Origin: Nemopilema nomurai | Taxonomy: Eukaryota > Cnidaria > Scyphozoa > Rhizostomeae > Rhizostomatidae | Reading direction: 5' to 3' | Assembly: GCA_003864495.1 (NCBI GenBank) | Contig: ML133389.1 | Span: forward strand, 372,001 to 436,000 | Length of the DNA: 64,000 nt | In this document: positions 1-9,121 of the stretch, in pieces | How the letters are laid out: each line of letters starts with the position of its first letter | Position numbering within the stretch: position 1 is the first letter of the stretch | The notes under the pieces: generated by a model | What the model saw: the letters and a program-made list of their open reading frames with translations, nothing else | Database searches by the model: none | What the model was told of the DNA's origin: nothing | Translations under genes and position numbers: made by a program

Positions 1-1580
1 GGCTGGTTGAAGCGTTCGACCTCTCCGTTTGCTTGTGGCCATTTTGGAGTACTTCGGTCATGTTTTATTCCCAATATGTGTAAATAACGCTTGAATTCAT
101 CTCCATTGAAAGGAGGGCCATTATCCTTCTGTATCTTGTCGGGAATTCCATGCACAGCAAAAATACGATCTAGTTTAGGTATAAGTGTTGAAGCTTTTGT
201 AGAGCAAACAACTTCTACTTCTGGGAAACGCGAGTAACGATCAATAATGACTACCAGATAGTCACCTGTTGGCAGTGGTCCATAATAGTCTATGTGTAGT
301 TTCTCCCATGGTTTTGTTGGTAATTCACTCAATTGCAATGGCTCTGGTCTGTTTTCTTTACCTGGTGCTTGACAAGCAAGGCAAGAATCAATCGTTGCTT
401 TAACTAAGTCATCTATTTTTGGGAACCACACTTTCTCTCTGATCATAGCTTTTGTTTTGGACAGCCCCTGATGACTTTCATGCGCGATGTCAATTGCCTT
501 TTGGCGTAAAGATAGAGGAATGACTATTCTTGAGCCTCTAAGAATAATATTCTGAGCACCGATCGAAAGTTCTTCTTTGATTGCTCGGTATGACAAATCG
601 ACCGATTCCCACGCACCTGAGCGAATAGCGGCGCGAAGTTTCTGGAATTCTTTGTCGCTATTGGTTTCTTTACCAATCTCATGCAGACTCATTGTCTTAG
701 GAACTGCATTAGAAGTTACGAACTTTAGGTATTCCTCAGTGAACTCTGTTTCTTTTGATGTTTTAGCAGATGGATGGCGAGATAGGTAGTCCGCAGCGTT
801 CTCTTTGCCAGGTTTATATTTAATTGTAAACTGATAGGGCTGCAAGCGTAAAACCCATCTTTCTATCCTGGCTGATGTCTTAGAGCTTGGCGATCCGTAT
901 ATGATCTCTAGGGGCTTATGGTCTGTGACAAGTGTGAAAGGTTGACCATATAAAAACAAATGGAAATGTTCAATGCCCCATACTATGCTCAAAGCTTCCT
1001 TTTCCGTCTGGGAATAACGACTTTCCACATCTGTTAAGGACCTACTAGCATATGCAATTACTTGATGGTCCTTTTTTTCTTTTGAGCTTTGCGATAAGAT
1101 GGCTGAAATGCCTACAGGACTTGCATCAACTGTCAGACTAGTAGATTTGTTTATATCAAAGTATCCCATAACTGGTGGAGAGGTAAGCGCTCGTTTTACC
1201 TGTTCAAACGCATTGTGATGTTCCTTTTTCCACGAAAAGATCGAGTTCTTCTTGATAAGATCTCTCAATGGAGCTGTAATTGTTGAATAATTTGGGATGT
1301 AGTTGGAGCTATAATTAGCCATTCCCAACAAACTTCTTACTTCACTTGCATTTTTTGGAATTGAAGCGTTTTGCAAATCCTCAATTCTTTTTGGATCTGG
1401 GCGAGTCCCTTTTTCGGAGAATATCTGTCCAAAGAAGTCTAATGTGGGTTGCAAGAATTTGCATTTGTTCGCATTTAACGTGAATCCCTTTTCTTGTAGA
1501 CGTTGCAAACATTTCTCAAGGGCGATGTCATGCTCTTCCTTGTTGACACCGAAAATAATTATGTCATCTGCTGTGTTCTG
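1..1580 (-). pseudogene. Gypsy pol, 3' half: RT end, RNase H, integrase (runs off the left edge)
   Basis: The minus strand stays open for over 500 codons to base 1. It starts in the RT catalytic box (ADDIIIF). RNase H follows, with TVDASPVG, a SQTEKEAL segment and TDHKPLE. Next comes the integrase: a zinc-binding H-H-C-C region near ESCLACQ-type residues, the first Asp in HIDYYGPL, the second in KDNGPPF, and the catalytic Glu in GEVERFNQ at the very edge. Integrase normally inserts the cDNA into host DNA and RNase H removes the RNA template. This half looks undamaged, but it is separated from the upstream RT by a deletion and frame change near 1565-1600, so it is called a pseudogene. Confidence 0.88.
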
Positions 1581-2224
1581 CATTCGATTCCTCTGCAAGA
1601 GGTAGTTGGTGATACGCTTGTGAAAGGTCCAGCTTTGTGAAGTACTTCGAACCATTAAGCTCTAGGCTTATATCATTCACTGTGGGTATAGGATATCTAA
1701 CCCTGTCTATGGCTTGGTTAGCCATCCTCATGTCCACACAAATTCGCACTGAACCATCTTTCTTCGGAACAGCAACGATGGGTGAGACCCATGGTGTTGG
1801 CTGATTTTCAGGTACTGGCTCTATGATATCCTGTCTTTGAAGCTCCTTCACAGCGTCCTGTACTTTCTGACGGATGTGAAATGGGATTCTCCTTGGGGGT
1901 TGAGCCTTTGGTATAACCTCTTGATTAATATTGAGCTGCACTTCAGTGTCTCTGAGTTTTCCTAAACCTTTGAATACATCACGATATTTATCCAGCAAAG
2001 TTGAAAGTTTCTCATCTGTTACATCAACGGGCTTAATTGCACTTAGATTCAAGCTGATAAGTCCTAACTCCTGCGCGGTAGCCATGGACATCCTGAATCT
2101 TTGCTGCTCACAACGTAGAATATTGAGACACAATATTTTTGCTTTGTTTCGACAAGAGCTTCAAATTTTCCTTTGAAACAGACTGGCTGTTTTGAACTGA
2201 AGGCAAATGCCTTGGCCTTGGTTG
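1564..2224 (-). pseudogene. Gypsy pol, protease-RT junction and N-terminal reverse transcriptase
   Basis: The reading frame carries the RT fingers and the start of the palm: PPRRIPFHIRQKV, PWVSPIVAVPKKDGSVRICVD, and motif A as KLDLSQAYHQLPL. It then jumps directly to a few residues before the catalytic box, in another frame. The roughly 50-60 residues that normally link motif A to motif C are missing, and a stop follows at 1564. A second frame change near 2085 separates this part from the protease-linker residues (2087-2224) that continue up to the BEL insertion. This RT cannot fold or act. Confidence 0.85.
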
Positions 2225-2403
2225 TGTACGGAAATGTGCCGCACACAAATCGCTAAACTCTAAGATTCGCCATCTTGTCTCGTGCTCTCGAAGATCCAAC
2301 TAAAAATAACTGAAACTCGGTCCCAGTTCTCTACTGTCCTAAACTGTCCTAAAATGTCCACTTCTAATCAACATAACGAATGATAATAATAAAGTACCGT
2401 ACA
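2225..2403 (-). repeat. 3' LTR of the BEL element
   Basis: Direct copy of 7782-7960 with TG...CA ends and one visible mismatch (CTTCT here, CTACT in the other copy). A short purine run (AGGGGAG on the minus strand, 2408-2414) lies just inside it and is the likely polypurine tract. Confidence 0.95.
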
Positions 2404-2482
2404 CAAACTCCCCTAAAATTTGAGTAAAGTAACATACTTGAGTCAAATTTTATCAAACCTTTACGGTACGCAGTTGTCCTCT

Positions 2483-3197
2483 TCAATCTTCTTCCAAACA
2501 AAGTCTCGTCTTCACTTCTGCATCCACCGCAGCTCTTCTCTTCTCTCTTGTTGTCAAATTGGCCTTGGCATCGATTGCTCCGTTGATTGTTTCAACTGTT
2601 ATCACATTGACTTTGTCATCAGTTGCACCTTTGATTGTTTCCACTGTCTGTGACTCCTTCGCTTGACAACCAATCTCCAATGGGCAGATAGCTTGAACCG
2701 GTCGCTCTATGAGATGTCCTTTGTGTCTCAAAAGCACTCCCCTGACTACGTCGTCTCTTCCTTTCACAAGCTCTTCTACTCTCGCTTTCTTCCACTGCCC
2801 CGATCCGTGGCAGACATGCACTCTTCTTTCTGTTAATACGATGCACTTCCATTAAACTGTTGATATACTCTTTGTTCCAACGTGACCACACGTGCTCTTT
2901 CGCATTCTTCAATCTCTTATACATCTTGGTCACTCTTTCTTCGTCTACCTCCACATCTTCAAATGTATGTGAATCCTTCCCCCACATGATTATGTTAGGT
3001 GTTAGCACTTGCTCCTCCCCACTTTCACTTTCTACATATGTCAATGGCCTGTTATTCAAATGCCTCTCTATGTCCATGATGACTGCTTCCAGTTGTTCAA
3101 ATTGCAAATGCGTTTTTCCAAGGGTTTTGTACAATGTCTTCTTTAAATCCTTAATTAATCTTTCATACATCGCCCCCCACCAGGGACTTTTCGACAA
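2483..3197 (-). pseudogene. BEL integrase C-terminus and tail domain (frameshifted)
   Basis: The segment opens with [19 protein letters not shown], which carries the third catalytic residue (Glu) of the DDE integrase. It continues through the BEL-specific C-terminal region with [10 protein letters not shown] and TPNIIMWGK. Near 2830-2845 the reading frame changes: the true continuation, [20 protein letters not shown] up to [11 protein letters not shown], lies in the frame that stops at 2483. That tail resembles the small domain found at the end of BEL/Pao polyproteins. An in-frame TAG at 3207-3209 separates this segment from the rest of integrase. Inactive as written. Confidence 0.85.
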
Positions 3198-3206
3198 GTT
3201 GAACCT

Positions 3207-4898
3207 CTAAGTGATGCCTAGAGTTGCCAAATGGTCTTGCAATTTTTCACTTTTTCGTATCAATTTTATCCACTCAGCTGTTGTCTTGAAAACACTTGCG
3301 TTGTCAGAGACTATGACCTCTGGTCTCATTTTCCTTGTAATGAACGCATTTAACTTCCTCTGAAATTCTTCAGCAGTTTGTGACCTTGTTACCTCTAAAT
3401 GAACTGCTCTCATCACAGCACAAGTGAAAATAATCACGTAAACTTTGATCTCTTCTTTGCTTCTCCTCCCCCTGCACTTGAGAGGCCCGGCAAAGTCAAC
3501 ACCTGTGTTCTGGAATGGCAGGCTCTGAACTGTACGAAACATTGGGAGCGCAGCTGTTGCTGGTGCTTCAAATGGTGTTGCAGAAAATACTTTGCACACA
3601 TTGCAATTCCTGATTTCTCTCTTGACCAATGTTCTCATCTTTGGTATCCACCATGTCTCTCTCAGTGCTCCCATTGTATTTGCTACTCCCATATGCATAA
3701 CTTTCCTGTGTGTGTGTCGAATCAGTTTCTCAGTAAAGAGACTCTTCTCCAAATAGATTGGTTGATACCCTTGAATCCTTCCCTGGCATCGAAGCATACC
3801 TGTTTTCTCGTCTCTTATCAATTTCCATCCAGGTGTTTCTTTCATCTCTATAATGTATCTTTGTTCTCTTACTACCCAATGATCTCTTGCACTCATAATT
3901 TCCTCTGTGGTCAGAGGTCCTCTTGTTACCTTCTCCTTTCTCTTCTTGGCAAGACAATTTTTGATAAATCTCAAACACCATGATGTGGTTCTAAGTGTTC
4001 TCCAATAGCTTTGACGCTCTAAAAGCTTATCCCATTCATCACTCTCTGTCTCGTTTGAGAATAAGATTGCCTCTTTAATTGGTCTTTGTTCTTCCAAGTT
4101 TCTTGTTGAACTCTTCAGCACTGGTTGTTCTGGCCATTCTCCTTCATTTAGCAGCCAGTCTGGCCCTTCAAACCACTTCTTTTCTACCATTTTCTCTATG
4201 TTCGCACCCCGACTGCCTAGGTCTGCTAAATTTTCACTTGATGGGCAGTATTTCCACTCTATTCCAATTTCATTCTTTATCTCTGTAATCTTTCTCACCC
4301 TGTTTGCTACAAATGCTTTCCATTGTTTCCCTGGATTGTTTATCCAAAATAAGGCCACCATACTATCCATCCACACATTGATTGATGTTATTGGCCAATT
4401 CTTCAATGCTTTGCAAATGTTCTTGGCCATGTTTGCTGCCATTTGCCCCACAACCAACTCAAGTCTGGCTATCGAAGTGTTTCTCTTTGAAATTCTTGAC
4501 TTTGAAGTGAGTAAGCCCTTTACTTTGCTTGATCCTTGTTCCACTACTGCAATTGTCACAGCACAGCATGCCTTTTCACTTGCATCTGCAAATATGTGTA
4601 AATTCACTGCATCAACTGATCTTATTTCTCTTACTAAAGTTCTTGGTATCTTTAATTCTCTCAGCTGTCTCATCCATCTCAAATAATCTTTCATAAGGGG
4701 TTCAGAAACTTCAGCGTCCCCTCCCTTGTTCTCATCACAGGCCTCCCTGAAGATTCTCTTTCCTTCTACTAGGGTTGGTGAAATGATTCCCAAGGGGTCA
4801 TAAATTCTGGCTAATTGACTCAATACAGTGTTCTTTGAGACCTTATCCTCTTCCCTTTGTTTATGGGTACCATCAAAGTATCTTCTTCCTTGTTCCAA
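3207..4898 (-). pseudogene. BEL pol: RNase H and integrase core
   Basis: This frame of more than 550 codons begins at the RT-RNase H junction ([13 protein letters not shown]). It contains the BEL-type RNase H ([31 protein letters not shown]), then the integrase zinc module ([10 protein letters not shown] to CNVCK) and the catalytic core with the first two Asp residues in TGVDFAGPL and VSDNASVF. The third catalytic residue lies beyond an in-frame TAG at the end of this frame. The frame overlaps the RT frame at 4820-4898, where one frame change must have occurred. Apart from these breaks the domains look complete. Confidence 0.88.
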
Positions 4899-5740
4899 AC
4901 ATGCCCCAAAATCTTGCTTGGATTCTCCATATTTTCACTTCCTAGGCTTTCTATGTTGGATTCCCATTTATGAATTTGAAACTTTGCATCCTCTAGTATT
5001 TCAGATGCCTCTCCTTTAAATCTTTGAAGCTCTTCAATGCTCATTCCTGTACACATCAGATTGTCTACATATGTATTGTCTCTGAGCATTTCTAGGGTAC
5101 TGGCTAGCTCTGTGTTAGTAAATTCCTCATAATGGTGCTGCAAGGTTCCCCCCAACATAAATGGGCTGGCTTCCCCCCCAAAAGGGACCCTTAGAAATCT
5201 TAGGTGTTCTTCCTTCCCACTCAGTGTGAATAAGAATCTGAATGCATCTCTATCCTCTGATTTAATTCCAATTTGTAAAAATGCCTTTTGTATGTCTCCT
5301 AGCAGCAGATATGGTGTCATTCTTGCTCTGACCATAATGTCCCAAATATTTGGCTGCAACGCAGGTCCCTTGTACATGCAATCATTGATGCTGTTTGTTG
5401 TTGGCGTTGGGCGTGCACTAGCATCAAATACCATTCTCACCTTTGTGGTAGCAGCGCTCTCTCTTACAACTGGTTTGTGAGGCATGTAAAATATTCTTGT
5501 TCCAGATGGTTCACTTGGAACTCTCTCCACAACTCCCTCTCTTAACTGATTCTCAACAATTTCTGTGTATTCTTTCTGCAGTTTTTCATCATGCCTCAGT
5601 TTGCGCTCAACATTTTTCAATCTCTTTCTGCTCTGCATCTCATTTGTTTCTGCCAAATTGCTTCCTGGTATCCATGGAACATTAACTTCATCTTCCATCA
5701 TTTTGTCTGGAAATGTTCTCTTTGAACTCTTTGTAAACAT
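4820..5740 (-). pseudogene. BEL reverse transcriptase
   Basis: RT of the BEL/Pao type: RIFYMPHKPVVRE in the fingers, TKVRMVFDASA, motif A around LLGDIQKAFLQI, the RVPFGGEASPFML segment, and the catalytic box TYVDNLMCTG. The second acidic position of the box is Asn (YVDN). Related boxes with Asn occur in some BEL lineages, so this need not be damage. The frame is shifted relative to the upstream linker (near 5700) and to the downstream RNase H (near 4850). On its own the fragment lacks a start suited to a retrotransposon protein. Confidence 0.86.
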
Positions 5741-6487
5741 CTAATTGGTCATCTTCTCCCCTGTCTTCAACCCCAAGTATGTCAAGGCTGTATAATCTCT
5801 CATATTCATTTCCAAGCTCTCTGGTGAACATGCAATTTGTGCTAGAAAATTCTCCTCCATGAATAATCCAACCAAATGATGTGCCTTCTACAATTGGTTC
5901 ATCATCATTCCCCTTGAAAACTGTCTCTGTTCTCAGTTTGCTGTATGTTTTGTCTCCAATAATCATGTGAATTTTATGTTCCCCTGATGCTGTTATGTAG
6001 AATTCTTTGTCTTTGGTGTGTCTAAACTGCTGTTTCAATTTCCTTAAATCTGGCCTTTTGACTGTTGTGAAATCATGCATTTCTACCCCTGCAACCTCAA
6101 TATTTCTCTGGCTTTCTTGTCTAATGATTCTATGGTCATCTGAAAGATTGGCATGGCTTTTCTTGCTGTTCCATTGATAGTTGTTACATCTTTTGTTTCA
6201 TATCTCTCAGGTTTTGATTTGAGCATCATTAACGCATCCTTAGAAATGAAATTCCTTCCTGAACCTGTGTCAAGGAATGCCCAAATAACCTTTCCATCAA
6301 TTCTTACAGGCAAAATTGGTGGGAGTGTTTCCTCCACAGAAGGTGTGAATCCTGTTAAAATTGAACCTTTTTCACTTTCACCTTTCTGCTTTTCACATAG
6401 GCTGCTGTGGTGTTTAGCCTTACAAAAGTAGCACCCCCTACTTAGACACTTATCCCCCTGTGTCCTTTTTTCCCACAGTTGAAGCAT
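5688..6487 (-). pseudogene. BEL zinc knuckle, aspartic protease and linker
   Basis: The frame at 6083-6487 holds a cysteine-rich stretch (GCYFCKAKHHSSLC) and an aspartic protease with its catalytic signature in AFLDTGSGRNFIS, which would cleave the Gag-Pol precursor. The frame ends at 6083; the continuation, rich in charged residues and with SFGWIIHGGE, is read in another frame at 5688-6080 and breaks again near 5700. The upstream join to Gag requires a frame change at a run of five C (6454-6458 on the plus strand). Protease and linker are recognisable but not continuously translatable. Confidence 0.84.
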
Positions 6488-7743
6488 AGCTTATTTTCTC
6501 TGAAGAAGCTCCTCCTACTCTCTATAGTTTCCTGTGTTTTGCACTTATCACTCCAATGATCTTGATCACAATAAATACATTTTCTTGAGTGTTTCTCCTT
6601 TGTTTCACCTGTATACCAGTGTTTTTCTCTTTTTTCCACTGGCTTTCCTATTTCCTCTGTTTTGTTTCTTTTCAACCACTTCTGCAAATTATCAATAAGC
6701 TTTGACATCCCCCAGCTTTCCCAATCATCATCCAGCCTTACCAAATCAGACTTGACATTTGGCAGCTTGTTTAATGTTGTCATCACAAATCCTCTCAACA
6801 TGTTTTCTTCATCAAGTGTCAGCAGGGCATCATAATTCTTTGTGAGCTTGTCATAAAATTCTTGAATTTTCTCATAATTTACTCCCTTTATGGTAGGTAG
6901 ATTCACAATTTCATCAATGTGTGTGTTTATCACAGCATTCCTTTGCCCATATTCCTTTTTGAGCCTTTCCCAGGCAGTTTCAAGCCCAACTTTTCCTGGT
7001 TTCAGATTTGCAATTTTATCCCTTACTCTTGGATTCACCATCTCTAACAAATATCCAAATTTAACTTCATCACTAAACCCCTTACTTAAAACTTGACTTG
7101 TGAACATGTTTTCAAATCTTATCCAGTCAGCTATTGTGCCTTTAAATGGTGTGACTCTCAGCTCTGGCAGTTTTGAAAAGGTTGCCTTAGCCCCACATTC
7201 CATTTCTAGCTTTTTCTCTGCAAGTTTAATTTCAGCATGCATTCTTTCCTCCCATAAAGACTTCTCTTGTAAGTATCTCTCCCTTCTTATTTTCTCTTCA
7301 TGGTCTGCTAATTGCTTTTGTCTTTCTAGCATTCTCTTATCTTCCCTTAGCTGCTCAATTTGCTTCCTTTCAAATTCCCTTCTCAGACCTTCCTCTCTTG
7401 TTTGAGTTTCTATTTGTGTTAAAGCTCTCAACATTTTCTCATTTTGCTCTAACATTCCTGTATATTTATCTTTCACATCCTTTTTCCACTGCCTAACTGA
7501 CCTAGATGATTCCCCTTGTTCTAATTTCATCTCTTCAATTCTCCCTGTCAAATCAATTATCTTATTGTGGATTACCTTCACCCTATTTGTTGCTATCTCC
7601 ATTTCTACTGTGTCTCCAATTTCTATGAGCTCATCTGTCTGCTCTGTATAATAATTCAACTTCGCTATTTCCTTCTCGATATCAATCTCTGGGCCTAAAT
7701 TTTGCCCATCTCCTGTTGCTGTTTCTGTTGATGGATTTGCCAT
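6442..7743 (-). CDS. BEL Gag structural protein
   Basis: About 430 residues from an ATG at 7741-7743, 39 bp inside the 5' LTR. The N-terminal half is strongly charged and predicted coiled coil (EKEIAKL, QNEKMLRAL, RMLERQKQLADHEEKIRRE). It is followed by the retrotransposon Gag region typical of Pao/BEL elements (LPELRVTPFKGTIADWIRFE, and later KWLKRNKTEE) and ends in a zinc knuckle (CFNCGKKGHR) that would bind the genomic RNA. The frame leaves the knuckle region at a five-base homopolymer (6454-6458), where the pol frame takes over. A longer reading from an ATG in the LTR is possible but less likely. Confidence 0.8.
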   Translation of the reverse strand: MANPSTETATGDGQNLGPEIDIEKEIAKLNYYTEQTDELIEIGDTVEMEIATNRVKVIHNKIIDLTGRIEEMKLEQGESSRSVRQWKKDVKDKYTGMLEQNEKMLRALTQIETQTREEGLRREFERKQIEQLREDKRMLERQKQLADHEEKIRRERYLQEKSLWEERMHAEIKLAEKKLEMECGAKATFSKLPELRVTPFKGTIADWIRFENMFTSQVLSKGFSDEVKFGYLLEMVNPRVRDKIANLKPGKVGLETAWERLKKEYGQRNAVINTHIDEIVNLPTIKGVNYEKIQEFYDKLTKNYDALLTLDEENMLRGFVMTTLNKLPNVKSDLVRLDDDWESWGMSKLIDNLQKWLKRNKTEEIGKPVEKREKHWYTGETKEKHSRKCIYCDQDHWSDKCKTQETIESRRSFFRENKLCFNCGKKGHRGISV

Positions 7744-7759
7744 GATTCTCCCGGTATGT

Positions 7760-7777
7760 GTCCTGGCAGGGTCGCCA
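7760..7777 (-). other. BEL primer-binding site
   Basis: TGGCGACCCTGCCAGGAC on the minus strand, four bases inside the 5' LTR. It begins with TGG, as expected for pairing with a tRNA 3' CCA end. The priming tRNA was not identified. Confidence 0.65.
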
Positions 7778-7781
7778 CGTA

Positions 7782-7960
7782 TGTACGGAAATGTGCCGCA
7801 CACAAATCGCTAAACTCTAAGATTCGCCATCTTGTCTCGTGCTCTCGAAGATCCAACTAAAAATAACTGAAACTCGGTCCCAGTTCTCTACTGTCCTAAA
7901 CTGTCCTAAAATGTCCACTACTAATCAACATAACGAATGATAATAATAAAGTACCGTACA
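7782..7960 (-). repeat. 5' LTR of the BEL element
   Basis: 179-bp repeat matching 2225-2403 with one visible mismatch, TG...CA ends, followed by the target duplication GTTG at 7961-7964. As the 5' LTR on the minus strand it would carry the promoter of the element. Confidence 0.95.
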
Positions 7961-8953
7961 GTTGGACGTAATTCAATTCCCTCTAATTGTTGAAAGGCTG
8001 TGTTGTCCAACACGTTGATGGAGGCGCCGGTATCAATCATTATTGGTATTGGCTTTCCCGCAATAGAAATTGTTGTTGTAGGACACCCTGTGGATTTCTG
8101 TTGTATTGTGTAAACGTATTCATCGTCGCTAGACTGTGTCGAATAATTCAATGGCTTGACTGAGAAACGTTGGGGTTTGTTTGGCCTACCGGATTTCGGT
8201 CTCTTGTCCTGAGCTGCACTCCGACATACAGCTGCAAAATGATTTGATTTTGCACATTTATGGCATGTTTTGCCATACGCTGGGCATTGATCCTTTGGGT
8301 GTCGTGCACCACCACAGCTTCCACATTTCGGGGGTACAGTCAATTTTTGTTTACCTGCCTTGTTTGAAGCCGTAAACCGATGAGTGTATTGTTGCATGTC
8401 TTCTTTTGACTCAATTTCCTTCGCTTGGAATTCGCTCATTTCATCCCTTCTGCCATCAAGTAACATATCTTTTAGCGAATAGTCTGGGTCACGTAACGCT
8501 TTTCTTCGAATTTTGTTAGAAATGCCTCCAACAATTATTTGTTCCTCGATTTCGAAATCGGTATCCGTAAAGGTACAATTGACAGAAAGATGTCGGAGCC
8601 GTGTGTTAAAATGATCTAAGGTCTCCCCTTGTTCCTGGCGAGTTTGGCGAAACTTGTACACTTCATACCGACGGTTTGTTTGAGGCTCGAAATATGCAGT
8701 GAGTTTATCACGAGCCAGTTAATAATCAGCGGCATCGCCTGTATCAGGAATCTGGCTGAAAATTTCGCGAACTCGGGAACCTGCTTGATGAAGTAAAATG
8801 GCTCGTTTGCGTCCAAGATCTCTTATACCACTGGCAAGAAGATATGTGTCGAAATCACGAAGCCATTGTCGCTATCTCGTAAAAGACTAGCACCAACTTC
8901 AATATCTGGATCAAATTCAGGAAGTGGGTGTAGATTTAGACTGAAAGCCATCC
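7961..8953 (-). pseudogene. Gypsy Gag and aspartic protease (broken)
   Basis: The Gag start is probably the ATG at 8951-8953 (MAFSLNLHPLPEF). A frame change near 8830 and an in-frame TAA near 8719 break the N-terminal part. The next stretch (down from 8661) is open and contains LDHFNTRLRHLSVNC, two CCHC knuckles (CGSCGGARHPKDQC and CHKCAKSNHFAAVC) and then a protease with IMIDTGASINVLDN. The BEL LTR cuts the protease shortly after ELRPT. Gag would coat the element RNA, and the protease would process the polyprotein. Several lesions plus the insertion make this a pseudogene. Confidence 0.87.
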
Positions 8954-8984
8954 TTCATAACATATGCTATGTTATTATGGTTTT

Positions 8985-9002
8985 ATCCCATCCTCGTCGC
9001 CA
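8985..9002 (-). other. Gypsy primer-binding-like site
   Basis: TGGCGACGAGGATGGGAT on the minus strand, one base inside the LTR end and about 30 bp upstream of the Gag ATG. It starts with TGG, as primer-binding sites do. The tRNA is not assigned. Confidence 0.5.
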
Positions 9003-9003
9003 A

Positions 9004-9121
9004 TGTTATATTCTCTTTATTCCGTAGGCCAATTCATATAGAAGACACTTCGTTTACTTTCATATTCGAATCCAAAACACAACTGTACTAAAATTCCATA
9101 ACACCCTTATATTCTATAACA
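9004..9121 (-). repeat. Gypsy 5' LTR (short; outer boundary inferred)
   Basis: The inner edge is set by the primer-binding-like site. The segment starts TGTTATA and ends TATAACA, a 7-bp inverted pair that fits LTR termini and gives a 118-bp LTR. The partner LTR is outside the window, so the outer edge is inferred. Confidence 0.45.

Larger units (their letters stand above)
2225..7960 (-). mobile_element. BEL/Pao LTR retrotransposon, recent insertion
   Basis: Two 179-bp direct repeats (2225-2403 and 7782-7960) begin TGTACGG and end CCGTACA. By eye they differ at one base (near 2363 versus 7920). The 4-bp sequence GTTG flanks the element on both sides (2221-2224 and 7961-7964). The interior encodes Gag, aspartic protease, RT, RNase H and integrase in BEL order on the minus strand. 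It sits inside the protease-RT region of a gypsy element. Near-identical LTRs argue for recent insertion, but pol shows five frame changes and one in-frame stop, so the copy is not autonomous as written. Confidence 0.95.
1..9121 (-). mobile_element. Gypsy (Ty3-type) LTR retrotransposon, decayed, split by a BEL insertion
   Basis: On the minus strand, from right to left, the pieces are a short LTR (9004-9121), a primer-binding-like site, Gag with two CCHC zinc knuckles, an aspartic protease (DTGA), the start of reverse transcriptase, then RNase H and integrase up to base 1. The 3' LTR lies outside the window. The element is interrupted at 2225-7960 by a BEL/Pao retrotransposon flanked by GTTG on both sides, so gypsy sequence occupies 1-2224 and 7961-9121. 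Gag has a stop and a frameshift, and the reverse transcriptase has an internal deletion. This copy cannot encode a full polyprotein. Confidence 0.9.

Noticed and set aside
3399..3983. Plus-strand open frame of 194 codons
   Set aside because: It is antisense to the BEL integrase, with a composition typical of a shadow frame.
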